64,000 bases of DNA from Candidatus Rifleibacteriota bacterium. Lineage in GTDB: Bacteria; Muiribacteriota; Ozemobacteria; Ozemobacterales; Ozemobacteraceae. The DNA lies in assembly GCA_018818125.1 (NCBI GenBank), contig JAHISQ010000009.1:1-64000 (forward strand), written 5' to 3'. Below are positions 7,314 through 16,723 of the stretch, piece after piece; position 1 is the stretch's first letter, and each line of letters begins with the position of its first letter. The notes beneath the pieces are model-generated. The model searched no databases, was not told where the DNA came from, and saw nothing but the letters and a program-made list of their open reading frames with translations. Made by a program: the position numbers and the translations under genes.

Positions 7314-8765
7314 ATGAGTCTGTCAATCAGCCAGGTTTTGACGTTATCACCTTCAGACGAGATTGTTACGGTTAATGGATGGGTAAGAACCAAACGATCA
7401 AGCAAAAACGTAGCTTTTGTGGCGATGAATGACGGCTCAACCATTCGCAACCTGCAACTGGTTGTAGATATTGATAAAGGCTATGAAGGCATAACTGAAG
7501 AGGTTATGGCTCAGGTTACCACTGGTGCTTCCGTGATTGCATCCGGCAAACTCGTTGCATCTCAGGGTAGTGGCCAGGCGGTTGAACTTCTCTGTGAAAG
7601 CATAACCGTGCCGGGAATTGCTGATCCCGATGAATACCCGTTGCAGCCTAAAAAGCACTCGCTCGAATTTTTGCGGGAAATTGGCCATCTGAGATTCAGA
7701 ACTAACGTTTTTGGTGCGATTTTCAGAGTGCGGCATGCGATGACGTTTGCAATACATAAATTCTTTAATGATCGCGGCTTTTTCAATATTCATTCGCCGA
7801 TCATTACTGGCTCAGATGCAGAAGGCGCTGGCGAAATGTTTCGGGTAACCACACTTCCTGAGAAAAATCCGCCGCTTCTTGATGACGGTACAGTTGATTT
7901 CTCAAAAGATTTTTTTGGCAAGGCGACCAATCTTACTGTTTCCGGTCAGCTTGAAGCTGAACTGGCTGCAATGGCGCTTGGCAAGGTTTATACATTCGGG
8001 CCGACCTTCAGAGCCGAAAACTCAAATACTTCACGGCACCTTTCTGAATTCTGGATGATTGAGCCAGAAGTTGCATTTGCTGATCTGACCGACAACATGA
8101 ATCTTGCCGAAGAATTCTTAAAGTATCTTATCGCTTATGCCCTCGAAAACTGCGTTGACGACCTGGATTTCCTCAGTAAACGCAATGCCGAGGAGAACAA
8201 GTTGAAGCCCCAGGCCGAGCGCGAAGACATGACTCTTGTCGAGAAACTTGAATTCGTTTCCAACAACAGCTTTGAGCGCGTAACCTACACTGAAGCCGTC
8301 GAGATTCTTAAAAACTGCACTCCGAACAAGAAAAAGAAGTTTCAGTACCCGGTCGAAAACTGGGGAATCGATCTGCAGTCCGAACACGAACGCTATCTTG
8401 TCGAAAAGCACTTTAAAAAGCCTGTCATCGTAACTGACTATCCTAAAGAAATAAAATCCTTCTACATGCGCGTCAACCCTGATGGCAAGACTGTTGCCGC
8501 CATGGATATACTGGTGCCTGGCGCCGGTGAAATAATTGGCGGTTCTCAGCGCGAGGAACGCCTTGAAATCTTGCAAAAACGTGCCGAAGAATTCAAAATT
8601 CCTCCTGAGAGCATCTGGTGGTATCTTGATATTCGAAAATACGGTTCGGTTGTTCACAGTGGCTTTGGACTAGGTTTTGAACGGCTGCTCATGTTTGTAA
8701 CCGGTATGAATAACGTCAGAGACGTTATACCATTTCCCAGAGCTCCAAAATCAGCCGAATTCTAG
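7314..8765 (+). CDS. asnS: Asparaginyl-tRNA synthetase
   Basis: The 483-residue enzyme charges tRNA-Asn with asparagine using ATP. The N-terminal OB-fold anticodon-binding domain covers about residues 1-110 ([22 protein letters not shown]). The class II catalytic core follows. Motif 2, with [20 protein letters not shown], is near 236-256, and motif 3, [15 protein letters not shown], near 450. The Asn-type signature ([19 protein letters not shown]) separates it from aspartyl-tRNA synthetases. Its length is normal for AsnRS. The ATG follows GAGG. Having AsnRS means the organism need not rely solely on the GatCAB route for Asn-tRNA. Confidence 0.97.
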   Translation: MSLSISQVLTLSPSDEIVTVNGWVRTKRSSKNVAFVAMNDGSTIRNLQLVVDIDKGYEGITEEVMAQVTTGASVIASGKLVASQGSGQAVELLCESITVPGIADPDEYPLQPKKHSLEFLREIGHLRFRTNVFGAIFRVRHAMTFAIHKFFNDRGFFNIHSPIITGSDAEGAGEMFRVTTLPEKNPPLLDDGTVDFSKDFFGKATNLTVSGQLEAELAAMALGKVYTFGPTFRAENSNTSRHLSEFWMIEPEVAFADLTDNMNLAEEFLKYLIAYALENCVDDLDFLSKRNAEENKLKPQAEREDMTLVEKLEFVSNNSFERVTYTEAVEILKNCTPNKKKKFQYPVENWGIDLQSEHERYLVEKHFKKPVIVTDYPKEIKSFYMRVNPDGKTVAAMDILVPGAGEIIGGSQREERLEILQKRAEEFKIPPESIWWYLDIRKYGSVVHSGFGLGFERLLMFVTGMNNVRDVIPFPRAPKSAEF

Positions 8766-8825
8766 AGTACACTCATACTGTCGCGGCGGGACGTAATTCC
8801 TGGCGCTTTTGTTGGAATACACAAG

Positions 8826-8862
8826 CAAACTCCTTTGTCGTTGACAGAGGAGTTTGTTTTTT
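8826..8862. terminator. Terminator shared by asnS and azlD
   Basis: A 14-bp stem, CAAACTCCTTTGTC and GACAGAGGAGTTTG, closes a GTT loop and is followed by six T residues. The T-run overlaps the azlD stop codon (8861-8863). It is 60 bp after asnS. Confidence 0.88.
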
Positions 8863-9166
8863 ACAGTATAAAATACTCCGCAATATATACCGCTCCGGCG
8901 GCGCCAAGCGCAGTGGTTAGAAGCCCTTTATTCCAATATGCTAAAATGATTGCGGCGATAAGCCCAGCCGATGCGGAAATCATGCTCCGTGTTGAATACA
9001 GAATTGCCGGGAAGGTCATTGCCCCGAGAACTGCGTAGGGAATATAGTACATAAATGCCTTGACCCATTTAGAGGTGAGCTCATGTTTGAAGAATACGAT
9101 TGGTAGCATTCTGACAAGGTATGTAACCAACGCCGTTACCAGGACAACACCTGTTAAATAGCTCAT
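8861..9166 (-). CDS. azlD: AzlD-family branched-chain amino acid exporter subunit
   Basis: This 101-residue protein is the small subunit of the AzlCD exporter, which in characterised cases expels branched-chain amino acids or their analogues. It has three to four hydrophobic helices. The conserved LVTYLVRMLPIVFF near residues 14-27 and the following KHELTSKWVKAFMYYIPYAVLGAMTFPAI are typical AzlD features. Its start overlaps the azlC stop by 4 bp (ATGA), so the two are translationally coupled. Confidence 0.92.
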   Translation of the reverse strand: MSYLTGVVLVTALVTYLVRMLPIVFFKHELTSKWVKAFMYYIPYAVLGAMTFPAILYSTRSMISASAGLIAAIILAYWNKGLLTTALGAAGAVYIAEYFIL

Positions 9167-9861
9167 GCATTCTTTTCCTTGATCTGGACCATAGTTGCAG
9201 CCAACGCTGCTGTTACCAGCGTCACGATAATAACTGCCCAGCCGGATGAAAGTTGCGACAAATACGGCGCGTATCTAAACACGCAACTCAGGAACATCGC
9301 GATAATCAGGGTGATTAAGACTGCTTTTTCTTCCTTGGCGGCAGGCATTACGATTGCGATAAACATTCCGTAGAGAGTAATTCCCATGGCTGCGGCGATT
9401 GCTTTGGGAAGGAGTGAGTTTATTGTCGCACCCAAAGTTGTTCCCATTGCCCAGCCTATGTAGGGCGTGACAATCAGTCCTGACATGTAACGAAAGTTAA
9501 CTTTTTCGCTACGAGTTGAGGCAAGTGTGAAAATCTCGTCAGTGATACCGAAAGCGATTATCATTCTTTTAAAGAATGGCATTTTTTCAATTTTTTGCGA
9601 CAGAACAAGACTCATAAGCGCATAGCGAATATTTATGACAAGGGTTGCCACTCCAATTTCTGCATAAGATGCAAAAGTTCCAGCAAGATTTACTGCGGCA
9701 AACTGACCTGCTGAAGTCATATTTGTCATGGATAGAGCGATTGCGATGGATATCGGAATGTTCTGAGCTACAGCCAGCATTCCGAAAGACATGGAAACGA
9801 CAATATAACCCAGGCAGATCGGTATGCCGTCACATAAACCCGAAAAAAACGTAAGTTTCAT
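9163..9861 (-). CDS. azlC: AzlC-family branched-chain amino acid exporter subunit
   Basis: The 232-residue integral membrane protein is the large subunit of the AzlCD pair. It has about seven hydrophobic segments. The N-terminal GLCDGIPICLGYIVVSMSFGML and the SAGQFAAVNL segment match the AzlC family (PF03591). Another conserved stretch is RYALMSLVLSQKIEKMPFFKRM, followed by the FGITDEIFTLA motif. The operon contains only azlC and azlD; no Lrp- or AzlB-type regulator is adjacent. Confidence 0.94.
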   Translation of the reverse strand: MKLTFFSGLCDGIPICLGYIVVSMSFGMLAVAQNIPISIAIALSMTNMTSAGQFAAVNLAGTFASYAEIGVATLVINIRYALMSLVLSQKIEKMPFFKRMIIAFGITDEIFTLASTRSEKVNFRYMSGLIVTPYIGWAMGTTLGATINSLLPKAIAAAMGITLYGMFIAIVMPAAKEEKAVLITLIIAMFLSCVFRYAPYLSQLSSGWAVIIVTLVTAALAATMVQIKEKNA

Positions 9862-9936
9862 TTGATGTTTCTTTGCTTTGACTAAAATTGCAATGGCTGG
9901 TTGTTCGTTTACACGTTCTAGCAGATCAGTAAAACT

Positions 9937-10233
9937 GTGTCAATCTATAGCTTGATCAGCAACAATGTCAAAGTTCAGCAATTGATTGTTAGCGGTGCCG
10001 AGATTTCTGCGCGTGCCGGTTATGATGCTTTTGGCCTGCCCGGTGTGTTGCAGCAGATCGGTCATTATGCCAAAGATGATGATAGCGTGGCATTGCTGTT
10101 CAAAACCCATCCGCACCCAGATATAAGACTGGAGAAACTGGATGCGAAGATAGGCAGTCGTTTCGACAACATTAAAGGGCTCACGTTGGCGAACCGACTG
10201 TATCGGTTGAAACCTGCGAAACAATCCAGGTAA
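9937..10233 (+). pseudogene. C-terminal fragment of an M48-type metallopeptidase
   Basis: A 98-codon frame reads SARAGYDAFGLPGVLQQI and later LLFKTHPHPDIRLEKL. Both are typical of the region downstream of the zinc site in M48 (HtpX/LoiP/BepA-like) peptidases. The HExxH motif, the third zinc ligand and the membrane segments are missing. An in-frame stop at 9919 closes the frame upstream, and the GTG start has no ribosome binding site. It is best read as the remnant of a deleted gene. Confidence 0.7.
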
Positions 10234-10264
10234 TCAGCCTTAACAGTATTTGTATTTTAACTTC

Positions 10265-13200
10265 TTATGCTGAGGCTTTTACATCCTGTTCGTCGAGCTT
10301 TGCAAAGCGCTTTTCAAGCAGGCCAAAGATAACCGGAACAACATACAGGGTCAGCAGTGTCGAAGAAATCAGTCCGCCGTTGACGACCAACGCCAGCGGT
10401 TGCTGAATATCTGCTCCTGCGCCAGTTGACAGCAGCATCGGCACATGGCCAATAAATGAGGTCAGGGTTGTCATCATGATTGCACGATAACGCAGCCCGC
10501 ATGCCTGTCTTATCGCTACCGGCAAGGTTTTCCCTTCGTCTATCAGCTGACGCATGAATGAAATCAGCAAAACTCCGTTCTGAACGGCTACGCCTAATAG
10601 CACGATAAAAGCTACTGCCGCTGAAACTGAGAACGTCATGTTCCATGACCAGAGCGCAATGATTCCACCGACCAGAGCAAATGGCAAAATCGCGATGACC
10701 AGCAGGGCATCACGCAATTTGCCCAGAGCCATAACCAGCAGAACAAGAATAAATAGCAATACCACCGGCACTACCAGTCCTAGCCGCTTCATTGCTCTCT
10801 GCTGGTTTTCAAACTGGCCGCCGAGGCTCAGAAAGTAGCCGGTTGGCAGCTTGGCTTCAAGTGGTTCAAGGCGTTTCTGAAGATCAGTTATAAAGCCGCC
10901 AAGGTCACGATTGCGCACGTTTGTTTCAACTACCAGGCTTCTAAGCCCATTCTCACGCTTTACCTCAATTGGAATTTCTACCGATTTGATGGTAGCAATC
11001 TGTTGTAAAGGAATCAGGCTATTGCCCGGTGTGCGGATGCGCAGATTCATGATGTCCTGCTGATTTTTGCGAATCCCTTCAGGGTAGCGAACTTGCAGAT
11101 CAAAGCGGCGTTGGCCCTCTATTATTGTGGTAGCTATCTTGCCGCCTACTGCGGTTTCGATCAGTTCATTTACATCGCCGGCATTAAGGCCGTATCTGGC
11201 GGCCGCCGCCCGGTCAATCTGAATATCAAGCTGCTGCATGCCAGATAGCTGTGCTGATTTTGTATCATTGGCGCCAGGGGTTGCGGCCATGATTTCAGCA
11301 GCTTCAGCAGCATATTTTGCCAGCAGATCCAGGTCATCGCCAAATATTTTGACGGCAACATCGCTTTTGATTCCCGAAATTAGCTCATTTACCCGCAGTG
11401 CGATCGGCTGCGAAAAGGAGTGCCGCAAACCGGGCACCTGATTCAATACCTGTCTGATATGTTCAGTAATTTCTGATTTTGAGCGGGCATTGGGAAAGTC
11501 CTTGCGTGACTTAAGCATGATGACAAAGTCGGTTTGCTCCGGCCCCATCGGATCTTCAGAGATTTCTGCGCGCCCGGTTTTGCCCACAACGGTCTCAATT
11601 TCAGGAACAACTTTCAAAAGCTTGCCAATTTCGTCGGCAACTTTTACTGAACCTGCCAGAGAAGCATTTGGCAATCTGACACTGTTAATCGCAATGGCAC
11701 CCTCATCAAGATCGGGCATGAAATCGGTGCCCAGGCCTGTAGCCAGCGAACCGGCGCCAACAAGCAGCAGCAGCGACAGAGCAATGGTTGTCCATTGATA
11801 CTTGAGACAAATGTTTAAAGTGCGTCCATATAGCCTGTGAAACCATGAAACAAACGGGAACTCGTATTCCTTGCCTCTGGGCAGCATACTTTCACTTAAT
11901 GCCGGCACAATGAAAAGTGCAATGCCAAGCGAGACCAGCAGAGCTATGAGCATAGTCTGGGCAAGTGGAATAAACATTTTGCCTTCCATGCCTTGAAGCG
12001 TAAATAGCGGAATCAGAATCAGCGCGACGATGAAAATCGAGAAAGAAACTGGTCGCACTACTTCCTGAATTGCCCGGCTGACCACCGACATTCTTGCCTC
12101 ATCAGGCTTCGCCAACGCCAGGTGTCGTCGCGCATTCTCGGTAACGACAATGGTAGCGTCTACCACCATGCCAACCGAAAAGGCCAGTCCTCCCAGACTC
12201 ATCAGGTTTGAAGACATGCCTGCCAGATCCATAATGATGAAGCTGACAAGAAAGGTTAATGGGATCGAAAACAAGACAACAGCCGCAGTTCTTAGTTCGG
12301 CAAGAAAGAGAAAGAGAATAAAAATAACGCAGATTCCGCCTTCGCTAATTGCATCAACTACGGTTTTAATGCAGGCTTGAATCAATGAAGTTCTGTCGTA
12401 GAAGGGGTTGAGCTTGACGCCTTTGGGCAAGGCCTTTTGAATATGGGGAACCTTTTCTTTAACTTTTTCTACAACTGTCTTTGAATTGGCACCCTGCAAC
12501 ATTATTACCATGCCTGCGACCACCTCGCCCTGATCGTCTCTGGTAACACCGCCCTGACGGGTTTGCGTGCCTGTTGTAATCTCAGCCACGTCTTTAAGTA
12601 GAACCGGTACACCATCGTTGTCTTTTAAGACGATGTTACCAATGTCCTCGATACTGGTTAACAGCCCCAGAGATCTTATAAAAGTCTGCTGCCAGTCTTT
12701 TACAATAAATGACCCCCCGGCATTGGCATTGTTCTCTTCAAGCTTTTCTATTACAGAACGCAGCGGAATCTCATATTTTTCAAGAGCTGAAGGATTCACA
12801 ATTACATGATATTGCTTAACAAACCCACCAAAACTGTTAATCTCAGTTACTCCGGGAATTGTTCTCAATTGGGGAGATACTACCCAGTCCTGCAGGGTTC
12901 TTAACTCGGTCGGGCTTAAAACATCGCTGTCGAGAGTATACTGGAAAACTTCGCCCAGACCCGTGCTGGTTGGTGTCATTTCGGGTGATGAGCCGGGTGG
13001 CAGTGATTCTCTTGCTTCTGCAAGCCTTTCAAAAACAATCTGCCTGGCAAAGTAAATGTCTACGTCATCCTCAAAAATGACAACTACCTGTGAAATTTCA
13101 GATTTTGATACTGAACGTACCTGCTTGACCTGAGGCAGACCGCCCATGTGCTGCTCAATCGGAAAAGTGACCCGCTGTTCGACGTCAAGCGAAGTCAGGC

Positions 13201-13360
13201 CGGGAACTTTTGTCAAAATCATAACCTGCACGTTGGTTACATCGGGGAATGCATCTATTGGCAGGCGGTTCCAGGAGACCAGGCCGGCGACCACCAGTAT
13301 GGAGGTAAGCAGGAATACAAAAAATCGCTGTGTCAGAAGGAAGTTTAAAAACCTGTTCAT
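10265..13360 (-). CDS. CzcA/CusA-family heavy-metal efflux RND pump
   Basis: The 1,031-residue inner-membrane RND pump exports metal cations using the proton gradient, working with the adaptor and TolC-like protein encoded just upstream. It has the full 12-helix layout with two large periplasmic loops. TM1 begins FFVFLLTSILVVAGLVSW. The TM4 region holds GMVVDATIVVTENARRHL with the conserved acidic residue of the HME subfamily. The second half repeats this from about residue 520, with DFMPDLDEGAIAIN in the second loop. The length is normal. GGGGGAA precedes the ATG. Monovalent (Cu/Ag) versus divalent (Co/Zn/Cd) specificity is not clear. The adaptor with His-rich repeats hints at Zn, Co or Ni but does not settle it. 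Confidence 0.93.
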   Translation of the reverse strand: MNRFLNFLLTQRFFVFLLTSILVVAGLVSWNRLPIDAFPDVTNVQVMILTKVPGLTSLDVEQRVTFPIEQHMGGLPQVKQVRSVSKSEISQVVVIFEDDVDIYFARQIVFERLAEARESLPPGSSPEMTPTSTGLGEVFQYTLDSDVLSPTELRTLQDWVVSPQLRTIPGVTEINSFGGFVKQYHVIVNPSALEKYEIPLRSVIEKLEENNANAGGSFIVKDWQQTFIRSLGLLTSIEDIGNIVLKDNDGVPVLLKDVAEITTGTQTRQGGVTRDDQGEVVAGMVIMLQGANSKTVVEKVKEKVPHIQKALPKGVKLNPFYDRTSLIQACIKTVVDAISEGGICVIFILFLFLAELRTAAVVLFSIPLTFLVSFIIMDLAGMSSNLMSLGGLAFSVGMVVDATIVVTENARRHLALAKPDEARMSVVSRAIQEVVRPVSFSIFIVALILIPLFTLQGMEGKMFIPLAQTMLIALLVSLGIALFIVPALSESMLPRGKEYEFPFVSWFHRLYGRTLNICLKYQWTTIALSLLLLVGAGSLATGLGTDFMPDLDEGAIAINSVRLPNASLAGSVKVADEIGKLLKVVPEIETVVGKTGRAEISEDPMGPEQTDFVIMLKSRKDFPNARSKSEITEHIRQVLNQVPGLRHSFSQPIALRVNELISGIKSDVAVKIFGDDLDLLAKYAAEAAEIMAATPGANDTKSAQLSGMQQLDIQIDRAAAARYGLNAGDVNELIETAVGGKIATTIIEGQRRFDLQVRYPEGIRKNQQDIMNLRIRTPGNSLIPLQQIATIKSVEIPIEVKRENGLRSLVVETNVRNRDLGGFITDLQKRLEPLEAKLPTGYFLSLGGQFENQQRAMKRLGLVVPVVLLFILVLLVMALGKLRDALLVIAILPFALVGGIIALWSWNMTFSVSAAVAFIVLLGVAVQNGVLLISFMRQLIDEGKTLPVAIRQACGLRYRAIMMTTLTSFIGHVPMLLSTGAGADIQQPLALVVNGGLISSTLLTLYVVPVIFGLLEKRFAKLDEQDVKASA

Positions 13361-13372
13361 TGTGCTTCCCCC

Positions 13373-14866
13373 TTAATGCGCGCAGCCAGCGCCCATTTTG
13401 CCACGCAGGATGTCTGATTTAAGCAGAAAACCACCTTCGACAACAATTTCAGTGCCATCTTCAAGGCCGCCACTGACTACTACTGTGTCGCCATGTCTTG
13501 ATTCTATGCCGATATCTCGGCGAAGATACATCGAATCACTATGTTTTACAAAAACAAAGCTGGCGCCTTCATCTTCCAGGACTGCGCTGGCAGGAAGAAT
13601 TTGCTTTTGCTGATTCTGGCCAATCTCAAGCGTTCCCTCGATAAACATTCCGGGACGTAGTAATTCATCAGCGTTTTTAACTGTAAGCTGAATTCCAAGG
13701 GTGCGTGTAGTCGACTTCAGTCCAGCGTCTGCACTTACTGCTTTGACCGGATAAAGCATGCCAGGAAAGGCCTGGGTAGTGATGAATCCGTTTATGTCAC
13801 CTGTTTTGAGTTCGGTGATGACTGTGGAAATGTCAGATTCCTTGATCTGTCCGATTGCTCGCAGTTGCTTGATATTTACAATATCCAGAATCGCCTGTTG
13901 TTCGCTTATCGCGCTGCCTATGTTGACATGCACTTTGACGACACGACCCTGTATTGGAGAAATTACCTTCAATTGGCCTTTTTGTGTTGATTCTCCGCGA
14001 CCAGCCGCAATAGCGTCAATATCTTTGCCTGAGAGACCAAACATGGCAAGCCGTTCTTTGCTGCATTTTATTTCCAACGCCTTGAGATCTCTTGAGGCGC
14101 GAGCCTCCTGAACTGTCTGCATTGCCCCAACCTTTTTGTCGTGCAAAAGTTCTTCGCGTGCCAGTTTTTTCTGTGACAGATCAAGTTCTGCGACAAGTTT
14201 TCGCAATTCAAGGGCTAAATGCGATAATTCAGCGCTCTCAATAACTGCCAATATCTGGCCCTGCTCAACATTTTCACCGTTTCGCACGGTTATCGAAGAT
14301 ACTATTCCCGGTAATACATTGGCTACTGTGCGAAACAGCTGGTTGTCGTATTCTAGTTCGCCGCGAAAAGCTATTTCGTTTCTGCGCTGTGTCTGGGAGA
14401 TTTTTAAGGTTTTCAGCATCGCTTTTGCCTGGTCCGAAACCTTTACAGCTCCAAGTTCATAGCGGCATTCATCGCAGTCAATCGTTTTGATATTATGTTC
14501 GCACTCAGGCTTAAACAAGTCTTCTACGGACATTATGCCTGGGTTTGCGTGACTGCTGTGGTCGTGCCCGGCATGTGGATCAGCTGCTACTGCTGGTTCT
14601 TTTTCATGATCGTGCCCGGCATGTGGATCGACTGCTGCTGCTGGTTCTTTTTCGTGGCCGTGCCCGGCGTGTGGATCAGCAGCTGCTGCTGGTTCTTTTT
14701 CATGATCGTGCCCGGCGTGTGGATCGACTGCTGCTGCTGGTGCCTTTGCATGATCATGCCCGGCATGAGGGTCTGAAGTCTGACTGAACAGGGTTGTGTT
14801 TACGACGAATGCAATAAAAAACATGGTTATGGTGATAACAAAGGCTGATGCGAGATTTTTCTTCAT
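13373..14866 (-). CDS. Metal-efflux periplasmic adaptor (CzcB/CusB-like) with His-rich repeats
   Basis: The 497-residue membrane-fusion protein links the RND pump to the outer-membrane channel. The start at 14866 follows AAGGAAAA and gives a signal/anchor sequence (ASAFVITITMFFIAFVVN). Residues about 32-106 hold five near-identical 16-residue units of the form DPHAGHDHEKEPAAAA. A short Cys/His segment, CEHNIKTIDCDECRYELG, follows at about 122-139. The lipoyl/hairpin and beta-barrel domains of the HlyD/CusB type cover the rest, ending with the MGAGCAH tail seen in relatives. The His-rich array should bind several metal ions in the periplasm before transfer to the pump; that role is inferred. 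It lies 12 bp before the pump gene. Confidence 0.92.
   Translation of the reverse strand: MKKNLASAFVITITMFFIAFVVNTTLFSQTSDPHAGHDHAKAPAAAVDPHAGHDHEKEPAAAADPHAGHGHEKEPAAAVDPHAGHDHEKEPAVAADPHAGHDHSSHANPGIMSVEDLFKPECEHNIKTIDCDECRYELGAVKVSDQAKAMLKTLKISQTQRRNEIAFRGELEYDNQLFRTVANVLPGIVSSITVRNGENVEQGQILAVIESAELSHLALELRKLVAELDLSQKKLAREELLHDKKVGAMQTVQEARASRDLKALEIKCSKERLAMFGLSGKDIDAIAAGRGESTQKGQLKVISPIQGRVVKVHVNIGSAISEQQAILDIVNIKQLRAIGQIKESDISTVITELKTGDINGFITTQAFPGMLYPVKAVSADAGLKSTTRTLGIQLTVKNADELLRPGMFIEGTLEIGQNQQKQILPASAVLEDEGASFVFVKHSDSMYLRRDIGIESRHGDTVVVSGGLEDGTEIVVEGGFLLKSDILRGKMGAGCAH
14562..14780 (-). repeat. Five 48-bp tandem repeats coding for His-rich units
   Basis: The core (CGTGCCCGGC or CATGCCCGGC on the plus strand) recurs at 14563, 14611, 14659, 14707 and 14755, exactly 48 bp apart. 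The repeat is in frame with the adaptor gene, so copy-number change would add or remove whole 16-residue metal-binding units. The near-identity between units suggests recent expansion. Confidence 0.92.
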
Positions 14867-14891
14867 TATATTTTCCTTGAAATAAAGCTGG

Positions 14892-16154
14892 TTAATTTGC
14901 TGCTGGTTCGGCTGTTTTACTATTGGCAGATACACTGGTCGGCCCGGCAAGGCCTTCCATGTAATCCATAGCCTCGTACAGTTCTTCAAGCCTTTGCAGG
15001 TAATTGTCTTTCTGGTTGAGATATTCCTTCTGTGCCTGCAGAGCCACAATCTGATCAGTTTTGCCAAGCTGATACCCGGTTAACGAAAGTTCGAAGAGGC
15101 GGTATGCGCCTGGCAGGATTTCATCACGCAGCTTTTTGCTCTGTTCCTGAAGTCTATTGAATCTTTGCCAGGCATTCAGCAGCTTTAAACGCAATTCTCT
15201 GGCAGTATTGGCCTTTTCAAGAGCCAGCCGTTCAAGGTCGTAAGCCAGCGCCTGTCTTTCGCCCCTGTTGTCTCTGGCGCGAGGCAGCTCAACAGTAAAG
15301 CCAATCAGAAAGTCGTGCTGACTGGTTTCTCTGAGATTGCGTGCTCCGGCGGTTATCTCCCAATTTGGGCGATTATCGGCTCGAATAGCTTCAAGTTTCG
15401 ATTGAGTCTCAGTAGACAGAAGCTTTTTGGCAAGAATCTCGGGATGAGAATTTAAAACAAGTTCTTCGAGCTCTTCGATTGCCGGGAGCTGAAGATCTAT
15501 TGTCGCAGAACCTTCTATATTCTGGTCTTGTAGAGAATCCAGACCCATTGCTATGGCCAGATCTGCCTTTGCATCTTCAAGTCTGCCAAGCAGCGATTGC
15601 AGCTCAAGCTTTGCCTGTTGCAAAAGCAGTTCGGCCTGAAAAACTTCCTGCTCAGCGACGGCGCCGGCTTCAACCATGATCTGGGCGGCGCTTAAAAGTT
15701 TTTGCGCGTTTTCAATATTCTCATCGGCTTTCTCTACAAGTGCTCTGGAAGTAAGCGCTCGATGAAAGGCCCGTTGGGTCTGGCTTTTAATTATCCATCT
15801 GGCACTGGTTTTTTCAAGTTTGCTCAAATCAATTCTGGCTGTCGCCAGCTTTTTTCTTGCTTTGGTTTTTTGCCCGTCTTGAATGGGCAGAGAAAATTCA
15901 ATGGTAGATTCAAGACTGGAAAAGCCCGGCCGGCTTCCACCAATGTTTTCTGAGTTCAGAGAAATACTGCTGGCGCCTCTGGCGTTGGCATCTCTGGCTT
16001 CGTGTTCTCGACCCTTAATGTTCAGGTCGTGAGATTGCAGTGCGGGGTGTTGTTCCGCAATTTCGAGGGCTTCGCTTAACGTAAGCGCCTGTAAATGATT
16101 AAATGGAAGGAAGAGGATGAACAATAGAATAATAAAACGTATCAAAACGCGCAT
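14892..16154 (-). CDS. TolC-family outer-membrane efflux protein
   Basis: The 420-residue outer-membrane channel protein completes the tripartite metal pump. It has a signal peptide (FIILLFILFLPFNHLQA) followed by LTLSEALEIAEQHPAL, the usual opening of outer-membrane efflux proteins. Long alpha-helical, coiled-coil-prone segments then appear in the two duplicated halves (about 80-200 and 280-400). GGAGG precedes the ATG. It is 25 bp upstream of the adaptor gene and belongs to the same operon. It is closest in layout to CusC/CzcC-type members. Confidence 0.9.
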   Translation of the reverse strand: MRVLIRFIILLFILFLPFNHLQALTLSEALEIAEQHPALQSHDLNIKGREHEARDANARGASSISLNSENIGGSRPGFSSLESTIEFSLPIQDGQKTKARKKLATARIDLSKLEKTSARWIIKSQTQRAFHRALTSRALVEKADENIENAQKLLSAAQIMVEAGAVAEQEVFQAELLLQQAKLELQSLLGRLEDAKADLAIAMGLDSLQDQNIEGSATIDLQLPAIEELEELVLNSHPEILAKKLLSTETQSKLEAIRADNRPNWEITAGARNLRETSQHDFLIGFTVELPRARDNRGERQALAYDLERLALEKANTARELRLKLLNAWQRFNRLQEQSKKLRDEILPGAYRLFELSLTGYQLGKTDQIVALQAQKEYLNQKDNYLQRLEELYEAMDYMEGLAGPTSVSANSKTAEPAAN

Positions 16155-16200
16155 AAATGCCTCCGTATCAGTATGTCAGATTCTTAAAAATGGTTCTGAT

Positions 16201-16551
16201 TCAGCTGATAGAGACTCTTGGAGGCCTGAACAAGTTTGCTGAAATTATTGGCAGCTGGAAAACATCTTCAGAAAATTTTAGTAACTCGATTTGTCTAAGG
16301 GCATTCCAGCAAAATGCAGACTCTGCAAGAAATAAAGCTCCATGTGTACAGGAAAGACTTGAGCAAGACTGATGTTGCGAGTGACATTCGTTAGAATGGC
16401 CTGCTTCGCCAGCTATTTTTGCTGTTGAACCGAAATTTTCGTGCTCGGAATCATGAAAAACTTCATGCAGAACTCCTTGAGTCAGCACCGCAAATACTGC
16501 CAGAAGCAGTAATGAAGCAAGTGCTTTTTTTAAGGAGTTTGACAACAGCAA
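16201..16551 (-). CDS. Small exported His/Cys-containing protein at head of metal-efflux operon
   Basis: This is a 116-residue protein if translation begins at the TTG at 16551, which has GAGG seven bases upstream; longer in-frame starts exist but lack a site. A single hydrophobic segment (ALASLLLLAVFAVLTQGVL) is followed by EVFHDSEHENFG and a His/Cys-rich stretch, HSNECHSQHQSCSSLSCTHG. The latter looks suited to metal binding. It lies 46 bp ahead of the TolC-like gene on the same strand. A periplasmic metal-sensing or metal-buffering role is inferred from this composition and position; no family is recognised. Confidence 0.65.
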   Translation of the reverse strand: MLLSNSLKKALASLLLLAVFAVLTQGVLHEVFHDSEHENFGSTAKIAGEAGHSNECHSQHQSCSSLSCTHGALFLAESAFCWNALRQIELLKFSEDVFQLPIISANLFRPPRVSIS

Positions 16552-16587
16552 ATTTGTACCTCGTGACCATTGAGAGTGAAAGTAATA

Positions 16588-16612
16588 TAGCAGAACCGGG
16601 TCTGTTCTGCTA
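16588..16612. promoter_or_regulatory. Perfect inverted repeat, candidate operator of the efflux operon
   Basis: TAGCAGAAC and GTTCTGCTA (9-bp arms, 7-bp spacer) lie 36 bp upstream of the TTG start at 16551. On the minus strand the left arm overlaps a possible TATATT -10 box (16584-16589), for which no good -35 exists. This fits a regulated promoter. A metal-responsive regulator is a guess; none is encoded nearby. Confidence 0.5.
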
Positions 16613-16647
16613 CCTGTATTTGACTTCGTACCCACAGGAATGACAAG

Positions 16648-16676
16648 TTGGCTCGTGACTGGTAATGAGTTATAAT
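16648..16676 (+). promoter_or_regulatory. Probable promoter of the EFR1-type ferredoxin gene
   Basis: TTGGCT (16648-16653) and a consensus TATAAT (16671-16676) are 17 bp apart, 47 bp before the start at 16724. Confidence 0.5.
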
Positions 16677-16723
16677 AGCAGCTGAGCCAAAGGCAAGATT
16701 AAACTTGGGAGGTAGTGGGCAAG

